The position numbers were made by a program, and so were the translations under genes. Of a DNA stretch of 45,230 nucleotides, positions 39,287 to 45,230 are shown in pieces; position 1 is the first letter of the stretch, and each line of letters begins with the position of its first letter. Origin of the DNA: a candidate division FCPU426 bacterium (GTDB lineage Bacteria > Oederibacteriota > Muellerivitia > Muellerivitales > Muellerivitaceae). The stretch spans positions 1,845 through 47,074 of the forward strand of contig PLZG01000040.1 in the NCBI GenBank assembly GCA_003152075.1, written 5' to 3'. Below the pieces are notes generated by a model. That model was not told the origin of the DNA. It did no database searches and worked only from the letters and a program-made list of their open reading frames with translations.

Positions 39287-39610
39287 TTAGGGCGCGAACA
39301 TTTCGGCGAGCAGCCGAAGGACTTTGTCGGACGTGGTGTCGCCGATCTTACCGAGCTTTTTCACTAGGCGGGATTTATCCACGGTGCGAATCTGGTCCAA
39401 AACCACCTGGCCCTGTTTGCCTTGGAACTCAACGGGAACACGGGTTGGGTAGTCCCTTCCCTTGCTGGTCATGGGGGCCACAATCACGGTTTGGATATAT
39501 TTATTCATGTCATCCGGAGAAATCACCAAGCAGGGTCTGGTCTTTTTAATCTCGCTTCCTTCGGTCGGGTCCAAGCGGACTAAATGAACCTCAAAGCGCG
39601 AAATTACCAT
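39287..39610 (-). CDS. MazF/PemK-family endoribonuclease toxin
   Basis: A 107-residue protein of the CcdB/PemK fold. Family features visible: the N-terminal RFEVHLVRLDPTEGSEIKKTRPCLVIS, with the Arg-Pro-Cys-Leu-Val strand, then VIVAPMTSKGRDYPTRVPV and VVLDQIRTVDKSRL. MazF toxins cleave mRNA at short motifs. ATG 39610 overlaps the antitoxin stop by 7 nt, the standard arrangement. Whether it is a chromosomal stabiliser or stress module is unknown. Confidence 0.92.
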   Translation of the reverse strand: MVISRFEVHLVRLDPTEGSEIKKTRPCLVISPDDMNKYIQTVIVAPMTSKGRDYPTRVPVEFQGKQGQVVLDQIRTVDKSRLVKKLGKIGDTTSDKVLRLLAEMFAP

Positions 39611-39855
39611 TTCCAGTCCTTACGGGACCATTGGGTCGCGGGACCGCCCTCATCCAACAGCTCATCATCGCCATATTGAGCCATCTTTTCAAAAGCCGCG
39701 GCCCAACCGTGGCGCGGACCACCAATCGGGCGAACCACCAGCTGGCCTGGTTGGGCTTCCAACTCCACCTCGTCCTCCAGCTGGCACTGCTCCAAAAGGG
39801 GCCGGGGAATGCGGATGCCTTTGGAATTACCGATTTGAATGATTTGGGCTTTCAT
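39604..39855 (-). CDS. MazE/AbrB-type antitoxin
   Basis: An 83-residue protein with an N-terminal AbrB/MazE swapped-hairpin DNA-binding domain (KAQIIQIGNSKGIRIPRPLL and VELEAQPGQLVVRPI). The acidic Trp-containing C-terminal tail (AAFEKMAQYGDDELLDEGG) is the part that neutralises MazF-type toxins. ATG 39855 with TTGGAG. It precedes and overlaps the toxin gene and should repress the pair by binding the palindromic operator just upstream. Confidence 0.9.
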   Translation of the reverse strand: MKAQIIQIGNSKGIRIPRPLLEQCQLEDEVELEAQPGQLVVRPIGGPRHGWAAAFEKMAQYGDDELLDEGGPATQWSRKDWKW

Positions 39856-39867
39856 GGGGACACTCCA

Positions 39868-39890
39868 ATGTAATTACTATGTAATTACAT
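39868..39890 (-). promoter_or_regulatory. Operator of the toxin-antitoxin pair
   Basis: TGTAATTAC occurs twice, 11 bp apart (39869-39877 and 39880-39888), the second inside the perfect palindrome TGTAATTACA. The site is 13 nt upstream of the antitoxin ATG, the position expected for autorepression by MazE or the complex. Confidence 0.65.
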
Positions 39891-39990
39891 TAACACAGGC
39901 CCCTTTACGAGTCAACTTCGAGGCTGGCCCAGACCAGGCCGAGGGATCTATCGGGGTTAAAGTAAGCGGGCTGGCAGTGAATTAGTTTGT

Positions 39991-40126
39991 TGTCATTCCG
40001 AGGAGCAAAGCCGATAGGCTTGGTTTGCGACGTGGGAATCTCAGGTGTTGCCTTTGGCTTTAGGTGAACCGCCTGAGATTGCCACGGTTCAAATCGCCCC
40101 GATTGGGGCTGAACCTCGCAATGACA
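39991..40126. repeat. MITE-like hairpin element R2, copy 1
   Basis: A 136-bp imperfect inverted repeat starting TGTCATTCCGAGGAGC and ending CTCGCAATGACA. Inside it are GGGAATCTCAG and CTGAGATTGCC arms and CCGATAGGCTT. It matches 43423-43549 in inverted orientation. It is non-autonomous; no transposase is near. Confidence 0.85.
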
Positions 40127-40149
40127 GCAAAAAACTCCGGGGCCAACTT

Positions 40150-40410
40150 CTAGGAAAGTGGCGCGATTCCGGGTTCTGGGGGGTTCGCGGCTGGGCGCTC
40201 CGCCTTTGGGGCCGGAGCTTTCGGTTTCGGGAAACTCTTTTTGGGAGCCGCTTTTTTGACCGGCTTTTTGCCCGAGAGGACGGCCTTGCCCGGCTCCATC
40301 AGTTTTTTGATTTCCATCAAAAGAACTTCCCCGTCTTTTCCATGCTTTCTGATCTTTTCGATCAGTTTTTTCGCGGCTTTTAAAAACTTCTTCGTTTTCT
40401 TGTCTTTTAT
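40150..40410 (-). CDS. Lys/Ala/Pro-rich histone-H1-like small protein, apparent ATA start
   Basis: An 86-codon frame begins directly after an in-frame TAG and an AGGAGG SD, and its first well-placed codon is ATA at 40410 (SD spacer 5 nt). There is no ATG until codon 32, and the only other near-cognate codon is CTG at 16. The first half is a Lys-rich amphipathic helix (KKFLKAAKKLIEKIRKHG); the second is KKPVKKAAPKK and KPKAPAPKAERPAA, like bacterial H1/AlgP-type DNA-compaction tails. Codon use is normal throughout. Either AUA initiation or a base change in the start codon would explain it. Confidence 0.55.
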   Translation of the reverse strand: MKDKKTKKFLKAAKKLIEKIRKHGKDGEVLLMEIKKLMEPGKAVLSGKKPVKKAAPKKSFPKPKAPAPKAERPAANPPEPGIAPLS

Positions 40411-40446
40411 GCGACCCTCCTAAAAATTTCCAACAAAGATTCTTGT

Positions 40447-40587
40447 AACAGGGATAAACGCTGATGAACGGTGATAAGTCTTAAAAGGAATATCAAAAAT
40501 TTTCATCAATCCTTATCCATCCTCATCACAGTTCCCTTTGCCTTTTTTTGAGTTGGTTTTCCGTTCCCCATCCCATTCATCCCTGTT
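40447..40587. repeat. Hairpin-ended dispersed repeat R1, copy e
   Basis: Left end AACAGGGATAAACGCTGATG, right end CATTCATCCCTGTT. It overlaps the 3' end of the DUF2252 gene, whose stop codon lies inside it. Confidence 0.85.
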
Positions 40588-41885
40588 CCATTGTCGTTCG
40601 CCTTTGTCCGAAAACTCAAGTAGTCCATCTCCACCTGGTCCGCGTAAGCGTGGGAAAGGGCCACTAATTGTTTCTGGAAAACCTTCTTCTCCTCCTTGAT
40701 GATCCGGAAGGCCTTCTTCGCAAAGGATTTCTTGGCCCGGCAATGGGCCCGCGCCAGAATCGCCCCCATTTGATAAGCGGCGTCATCATCCAGGAGATTG
40801 AGGGGCAACCTCCCCTTGAAGGGGGATCTTTCACTCACCACGTAGGGGTCCCCCCGGAATTCCACCCTGCCCAGCCAGGGGTCGGGGTAGCGTCCCAAGA
40901 CCCGACAGGCCAAGTCCACCCTTAAAGCCTGGTCCCCCTCGCAAAGTTCGTCGGTCTTTCGCCGGGCTTTCTTGGGCAGGTAATTCCAAGGGCTCGGCTC
41001 GACCTCTTGCTTGAGTTCGAGGATACGGTAAGCGCCGTCCCCCACTTCCCCCACCCGAACCAAGGCGTAATAGCGTTTCAGCCCCTCAGACCCGATGCCG
41101 GCGTTCAAGCGCCGGGCCAGGTCGCTGATCTCAAAAAGCCTCGGCTTGTCGGCGGGCCAGGGCCGAAGCCCCTCGGCGTAACGTTGCAGGGCTTTTTCCA
41201 GCTTCCAGGCCGTTTCCTTAGGAATCGATTCCAGGTCGGGATTGCCCTGGGTTTTGAAGCAAAGGCCCTCCTTGCCCACCTTGGTCCACCGTTCCAGCAT
41301 GTGGGGAAACCCGAAATGTTTCCGCGCGTGGAAAAGAAATTTCCGGACCGAGCCGGAAGCCTGTTCCTCGTCCCAAGGCCCGTGCCGAATATTGGGATAC
41401 CACCGGCATCGTTTCAATTCCCGCCAATAGCCGACGGCGCAGGCCTTCACCCTTTTCCCCAGGGTTCCCTCCGGGTGTTTGGCCTCCCGACCCGCCAGCA
41501 CCAGGCTGACCCCCAAACGCCAAAGGTCGAGCTGGTAGTCGGCCACAACGGCCTCGTCGAAGTCGTTCAGGTCGTACACCAACCGGCCTGTGGCGTCGGT
41601 AAAACTCCCGAAATTATCGCAATGCGGGTCCCCATTGATCCAAAGGCGTGTGTCCTTCCCCCCGCCAAAGGACTCCAACAGGCCGCTTTCCCCCAAATCC
41701 GCCCAGAACAGGTGGGCGCTTCCCCGGTAAAAGGCGAAGGAGGATTGCCTCATCTGGGAAAATTTGGCCGTCTGGAACCGGTCTTCGAGCTTGCGGTTGA
41801 ACTTTTGAATTTGTTCCCGTACCCAGCCCGGACGGGGCTTGGGGGAAAAGGGATCGGCGAGAGGATTTTCAGGCGCTTTGGCCAA
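40506..41885 (-). CDS. DUF2252-family protein (kinase-like fold)
   Basis: A 459-residue cytoplasmic protein of the DUF2252 family. The hallmarks FAFYRGSAHLFWADL (about 51-65), WINGDPHCDNFGSF (82-95) and YDLNDFDEAVVADYQLDLWRL (about 104-124, in parts) resemble the catalytic and metal loops of aminoglycoside-phosphotransferase-like kinases. Biochemical function is not established. The start is TTG at 41885 after GGAAGGGTG; the next Met is residue 45. The last ~26 residues (from about NGTGMNGMGNG to the stop) are encoded by R1 copy e and are probably an acquired tail. Confidence 0.88.
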   Translation of the reverse strand: MAKAPENPLADPFSPKPRPGWVREQIQKFNRKLEDRFQTAKFSQMRQSSFAFYRGSAHLFWADLGESGLLESFGGGKDTRLWINGDPHCDNFGSFTDATGRLVYDLNDFDEAVVADYQLDLWRLGVSLVLAGREAKHPEGTLGKRVKACAVGYWRELKRCRWYPNIRHGPWDEEQASGSVRKFLFHARKHFGFPHMLERWTKVGKEGLCFKTQGNPDLESIPKETAWKLEKALQRYAEGLRPWPADKPRLFEISDLARRLNAGIGSEGLKRYYALVRVGEVGDGAYRILELKQEVEPSPWNYLPKKARRKTDELCEGDQALRVDLACRVLGRYPDPWLGRVEFRGDPYVVSERSPFKGRLPLNLLDDDAAYQMGAILARAHCRAKKSFAKKAFRIIKEEKKVFQKQLVALSHAYADQVEMDYLSFRTKANDNGTGMNGMGNGKPTQKKAKGTVMRMDKD

Positions 41886-42164
41886 GTTTCACCCTTCCAA
41901 GGTCATTCAATTGGAAAACAGATCCCCCATATTCCACCAGCCATTGAAGGAGATCCTATTCCTGCCGAATCAACTCACGGTTAATCAAGGGTAAATTCAA
42001 GGTGAACAGAATATAAAAAAGAAGGACTTTTAAAACGCCGGACTGAATCAAGGGTTTCCTTGGGATTGAGTTTAAAGCGGCTCAACATGATTTTTACAAT
42101 CATTTAACCTCGGGAGGGGTCCCTTCTCCTTATCATCCCTCTTTCACTCGCAAGGAGTTCCGTC
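41886..42164. other. Divergent intergenic region, DUF2252 and multicopper oxidase
   Basis: About 280 nt AT-rich sequence. The plus-strand Pho-box-like promoter occupies its right end. No other feature is supported; a TTAACC-N5-TTGATT on the minus strand near 41967-41983 is too weak to call. Confidence 0.4.
42093..42136 (+). promoter_or_regulatory. Pho-box-like promoter of the multicopper oxidase
   Basis: TTTACA-ATCAT-TTAACC (42093-42109), an 11-bp repeat, is followed after exactly 21 nt by TATCAT (42131-42136, 5 of 6 against TATAAT). The leader to the TTG start is about 22 nt and contains the AAGGAG SD. Geometry is the same as at pstS and the porin. Confidence 0.55.
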
Positions 42165-43388
42165 TTGGGTTTCGAAGTCTCGTTTCTCGCGGGAGCCGCC
42201 ATCGCGCTGGCCGCTTTTCTTCTGGGCTATTGGGCCAGCCGCCCGAAAAAGGCCAAAGGTTTTTCGCCCCGCCCCATCCTGGCTGCAACGGCGTTCATCC
42301 CCACCCTTCTTCTAGCCGCTTTCCTTTTAAAGCCCGCCAAGATCAAGATGCCCCTCATCGCCAAACCCCTTTCATCCGTACCAACTCCCTTACCGGCCGA
42401 GGCCAAGGCCCAGGACGCCGCCTCAAACGCTGTCCTCTATGGAAAGGCTTTCGAACCCGAACTGCCCCCCGACGGCACCCGACAATACCGCCTCACGGCC
42501 TCCGCCTTTCCCTGGCAGGTCTATCCGGGCTTGACCTTGCTGGCTTGGGGATTCAACCACCAAGTGCCGGGCCCCCTTCTGCGTTTGCGGGTAGGCGAAA
42601 AGGTGCGCTTTGTGGTGGAGAACCAGCTTTCCCAGACGACCACCCTCCATTGGCACGGCCTTCCAGTCCCCTTTTCCCAGGATGGGGTTCCGGGGGTCAG
42701 CCAGAAAGTGATTCCCAGCGGCGGAACTTTCATCTATGAGTTCACCGTCACTCCCGGCATGGTGGGAACCCATTTCTACCACACCCACGTCAACGACGAT
42801 TTCCAAATGGACCAGGGCCTGCATGGGGTTTTGATTGTGGACCCGGCTTCCTCGAAGGCTTCCCCCTATGACGTGGAGGCCGTTTACGAGATGTGTTCCT
42901 TCAAGGCCGGGGCGGAAGCCGAGGAGGAAAATACCTTCGCCCTCAACGGAAAAGCTTTCCCTGAGTCCCCCGTTTTGAACGTTCCCCTGGGCAGCCGGGT
43001 TCTTTTAAGGCTGGTGAACGCCAGCGCCGAGCAGTCCCATGTCATGCACTTGCACGGTTATACCTTCAAGGTGATGTGCCTGGACGGAAACCCCTTGGAG
43101 CATCCCTATAAAGCCAACACCATAATGTTGGGCCCCTCCCAAACCGCCGACGTGGCCTTTACCGCCGACCGCCCGGGCAGTTGGATGTTTCAATGCCATT
43201 TCCTGGACCACGTGATGAACCCTGTGTCGAACGCGGTGAGGGATGAGATGCGGGAGGACCATGCTATTTGCCCCATGGGCGGGTTGGTGACCTTCGTGAA
43301 TGTTTCAGCAGACAAGCAGGCCAGCCGGGACTTCCAGCCGGCGGGGTCTATAACGAGGGACCCCACCTGCACCGGGCCTTCTTTTTAA
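42165..43388 (+). CDS. Membrane-anchored multicopper oxidase
   Basis: A 407-residue protein. Two N-terminal hydrophobic segments (about 4-24 and 37-56) and a Pro/Ala linker precede two cupredoxin domains. All four copper motifs are present: HWHG (162-165), HFYHTH (203-208), HVMHLHG (292-298) and CHFLDHVM (344-351), with Cys344 and the axial Met351 of the T1 site. The architecture resembles two-domain laccases rather than the three-domain CueO. The catalytic part is probably periplasmic. The TTG start has AAGGAG. Substrate unknown; Pho-box-like control is suggested upstream. A cysteine-containing tail (CPMGG, CTGPSF) is unusual. Confidence 0.9.
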   Translation: MGFEVSFLAGAAIALAAFLLGYWASRPKKAKGFSPRPILAATAFIPTLLLAAFLLKPAKIKMPLIAKPLSSVPTPLPAEAKAQDAASNAVLYGKAFEPELPPDGTRQYRLTASAFPWQVYPGLTLLAWGFNHQVPGPLLRLRVGEKVRFVVENQLSQTTTLHWHGLPVPFSQDGVPGVSQKVIPSGGTFIYEFTVTPGMVGTHFYHTHVNDDFQMDQGLHGVLIVDPASSKASPYDVEAVYEMCSFKAGAEAEEENTFALNGKAFPESPVLNVPLGSRVLLRLVNASAEQSHVMHLHGYTFKVMCLDGNPLEHPYKANTIMLGPSQTADVAFTADRPGSWMFQCHFLDHVMNPVSNAVRDEMREDHAICPMGGLVTFVNVSADKQASRDFQPAGSITRDPTCTGPSF

Positions 43389-43422
43389 GAAAATTCGGTA
43401 GTGGCTCAGTTTGGATTTTCGC

Positions 43423-43549
43423 TGTCATTGCGAAGCCCAGCCCCAATCGGGGCGATTTGGGCAGTGGCAATCTCAGTTAAAGTGATGGACAAAACCTGAG
43501 ATTCCCACGTCGCAATCCAAGCCTATCGGCTTTGCTCCTCGGAATGACA
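43423..43549. repeat. MITE-like hairpin element R2, copy 2
   Basis: A 127-bp inverted repeat beginning TGTCATTGCGAAGCC and ending CTCGGAATGACA, nearly the reverse complement of 39991-40126. It lies between the convergent multicopper oxidase and PorV-like genes. Confidence 0.85.
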
Positions 43550-43620
43550 GACAAACTGAGACACTATCAACACTTTGCCTAACTTGGTGTACTTCGTGGT
43601 GAAAGTTTAAGGGTATTGTT

Positions 43621-44547
43621 TTAAAGTTGGAGAGAGAGGGATACTTGGTTGCTGTTGCCCAGGCTGCCGAGGGTTACCAGCGCGTAGGAAAGCTCAAAAC
43701 CCGAAAGCTTGAACCCCGCCCCCGCCGTCAACCCGTGAAGCCCCTCAGTGCTACCGTAAGCGGAAAAGCGATAACCCGCCCGCAGGGCGATGAGCTGGTG
43801 GTACCAATATTCCCCGCCAAAATTGAGGCTGGACAAGGAACTTTCGGGCAGGTAATCCCACTGGCCACAGAGGGTGGCCGAATGGTCGGTCAGGTCGGGT
43901 GAAACCCCGGCCAGGGGAAGGCGGTAAGCCGCGCCGAGGGAACATTGAAGGGGCAGTGAAAAGCCAGCCAGCATTTGGCCGGCGTTCAGGAGGGCCGCGC
44001 CCGCCGAAAACCCGCTTTCGTTTTGGTAAAGCAACCCCAAATTGGCTGAAAAAGCCGAGTCCCAGGCATTGGAAATATTCTGTCCCAGCCAGTTGGCCGC
44101 CGCGCCCCCGGAAAGACCCTTGGAGATCTCAAACCCTCCCCCAGCGGAAAAGGCCATGGCCTGGGGCGTGAAAGCGCCGTTGGCGACGGGGCCGCCCGGA
44201 CCTACCGTGAATTGGTCCACCGACCCGAAATTAAAGTAGCTCCCTCCCACCGCAAAACCGACCCCGCCTAGGGAGTCGCCGTAAGCGGCGTGCTCCAAGG
44301 TCAGGTCCTGCGCCCAAAAGCTGTGGGAGAAAGCCATGGCGGGCTTCTTAATCAGGGCCAAACCAGCCGGGTTGATGCCCAGGGCGCCCGTATCATCCGT
44401 GGCGGCGCTCAAGGAATCCGCCATGGCGGACGAGCGGGCATCCACGGGGATTCTCATCCAAACGGCGGATTGGGAGCCGAGGCTTCCCGCCAGGACGCTT
44501 CCCGCGAGGGTCCAACCCAGGGCTGACATAAGGATTTGTTTCAGCAT
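43621..44547 (-). CDS. PorV/PorQ-like outer-membrane beta-barrel protein
   Basis: A 308-residue barrel with a signal peptide (LMSALGWTLAGSVLA, then GSLGSQSA). The N-terminal motif SAVWMRIPVDARSSAMADSLSAATDD and GALGINPAGLALI match the PorV/PorQ and UPF0164 family of FadL-like barrels. The rest alternates strands (GGSYFNFGS, GGEYWYHQLIALRAGYRFS) and ends SLSLQL. PorV shuttles CTD-bearing cargo in type IX secretion of Bacteroidetes, and related proteins occur in other phyla. ATG with AGGAGG. It lies 9 nt after a gene encoding a sorting-type C-terminal domain. Confidence 0.85.
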   Translation of the reverse strand: MLKQILMSALGWTLAGSVLAGSLGSQSAVWMRIPVDARSSAMADSLSAATDDTGALGINPAGLALIKKPAMAFSHSFWAQDLTLEHAAYGDSLGGVGFAVGGSYFNFGSVDQFTVGPGGPVANGAFTPQAMAFSAGGGFEISKGLSGGAAANWLGQNISNAWDSAFSANLGLLYQNESGFSAGAALLNAGQMLAGFSLPLQCSLGAAYRLPLAGVSPDLTDHSATLCGQWDYLPESSLSSLNFGGEYWYHQLIALRAGYRFSAYGSTEGLHGLTAGAGFKLSGFELSYALVTLGSLGNSNQVSLSLQL

Positions 44548-44556
44548 CTCTTCCTC

Positions 44557-45230
44557 CTAACGGCGGATTACGATTCTCTTGCTCACGGTTTCAGTATGGC
44601 CGTCGGCGTAGGTTAGCTTCATTCGCACCAGGTAAATCCCGGGCGCGACGCCTTGGGTGGGCCAACAGTCTGAATAACCCGTGTCAAAAGATAACTTCGC
44701 GATGGATTCCCCCATCAGGTTGAAAATTTCCCAATGGCTGGAGGCCAGGGGTTTTTCGGGGTAGAGGCAGAGGTTGTCGCCGGTCCTCAAGGGCATGGGG
44801 GCCAGGACAACTTTTCCCAGCCCGGACAAGGATTGAGTCGGGGTTAGGGTCGCCAGCGATAATCCCGAGGTTGGCGTGGAGGTGGGGGTGAACGAGGGTG
44901 TTAGCGTGCAGGAAAGGGTCACGGTGAGCGTGGGACTATTCGTCAAGGTATTCGTGGGGGTAGAAGTCGCCGTGGAGGTCGGCGAGTTCGTGGGAGTTGG
45001 CGAAGGCGAAGCCGTAGCGGTGAGCGTAGCCGACGGAGTCGGCGTAGTCGAATCCGTAGCCGTTAACGTGGGAGAAGACGTCGCCGAATTCGTGGGGCTG
45101 GACGTAGCGCTGTTGGTTGGCGTCGACGACAAGGTATTGGTAGGCGTAGAGGTTGGCGTCATTGAGGGAGAAGACGTAGCCGAATTCGCCGCCGTGGCTG
45201 TCGGGGTCGAGGCGACTACCCGCTGGATGG
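44557..45230 (-). CDS. Surface protein C-terminal part: Thr/Ser/Pro linker and sorting-type domain (partial)
   Basis: The frame is open to the right edge, so the 5' part is missing; the ATG at 45162 is probably internal. At least 110 residues of Thr/Ser/Pro repeats (TPTNSPTST-type) form a flexible linker. An 85-residue C-terminal domain ([17 protein letters not shown], then [31 protein letters not shown]) follows the pattern of type IX/Por secretion C-terminal domains. The protein is thus likely exported and surface-attached. Its stop is 9 nt before the PorV-like gene, forming one operon. Confidence 0.85.
   Translation of the reverse strand, partial: IQRVVASTPTATAANSATSSPSMTPTSTPTNTLSSTPTNSATSSPTNSATSSPTLTATDSTTPTPSATLTATASPSPTPTNSPTSTATSTPTNTLTNSPTLTVTLSCTLTPSFTPTSTPTSGLSLATLTPTQSLSGLGKVVLAPMPLRTGDNLCLYPEKPLASSHWEIFNLMGESIAKLSFDTGYSDCWPTQGVAPGIYLVRMKLTYADGHTETVSKRIVIRR

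Noticed and set aside
40045-40383. 112-aa plus-strand frame
   Set aside because: Its first part is the MITE-like element and the rest is antisense to the Lys-rich gene; no SD.
6790-40587. R1 repeats as a CRISPR-like or tandem array
   Set aside because: Copies are 140-160 bp, widely separated and without spacers or cas genes; they are dispersed palindromic elements.
41967-41983. Possible Pho box before the DUF2252 gene (TTAACC-N5-TTGATT)
   Set aside because: The second half-site matches only three of six positions; not counted with the other six.

Overview
The window looks like one contig from a Gram-negative bacterium, probably of an uncultured phylum near the FCB group. It encodes outer-membrane porins, a TonB-dependent receptor, RND/TolC efflux, a PorV-like barrel and, at the right edge, a Thr/Ser/Pro-rich protein with a C-terminal sorting-type domain. 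TTG and GTG starts with good Shine-Dalgarno (SD) sites are frequent (pit, acr3, multicopper oxidase, DUF2252 and others). The taxonomic placement is inference. I saw no rRNA, tRNA, CRISPR array or transposase.

Layout. 1-600: start of a PIG-L deacetylase and a cold-shock gene. 716-2517: DUF47-pit low-affinity phosphate uptake. 2586-4988: arsenic operon (MerR-type regulator, arsC, arsI, acr3). 5079-10314: pstSCAB-phoU. 10412-12072: porin. 12473-17345: small regulators and secreted proteins (XRE, ECF sigma, HPr-like, DUF202, Trp/Tyr-rich secreted protein). 17463-22002: TolC plus RND pump. 22057-24648: small secreted proteins and a PAP2 phosphatase. 25133-26296: GAF-GGDEF cyclase. 26621-39232: two YncE/phosphoesterase systems, a lipoprotein, ExbB-ExbD-TonB, a large TonB-dependent receptor and a class A acid phosphatase. 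39287-39890: MazEF-type toxin-antitoxin. 40150-43388: Lys-rich small protein, DUF2252 protein, multicopper oxidase. 43621-45230: PorV-like barrel and surface protein.

The common theme is phosphate. Pit, Pst, PhoU, a porin, four phosphatase-type enzymes and a TonB-dependent receptor share the window. Six intergenic regions hold an 11-bp-periodic TTAACA-type direct repeat resembling the PhoP box of Bacillus. They precede DUF47-pit, pstS, the porin, the fused phosphatase, the TonB-dependent receptor and the multicopper oxidase. In three of them (pstS, porin, oxidase) a -10-like hexamer lies exactly 21 nt downstream. I read the region as a candidate Pho regulon in which extracellular or periplasmic phosphoesterases and a TonB-dependent receptor scavenge organic phosphate and Pst/Pit import the released phosphate. 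Substrate and regulator are not shown by the sequence.

The intergenic DNA is repeat-rich. A 140-160 bp hairpin-ended element occurs five times, including every gap of pstS-pstC-pstA-pstB. A second, MITE-like 130-bp hairpin occurs twice in inverted orientation, with a diverged third copy. Three small genes start at non-ATG codons and are easily missed: a 57-aa gene at 26621-26794, a Lys-rich 86-aa gene at 40150-40410 that appears to start at ATA, and a 57-aa membrane protein at 14306-14479.
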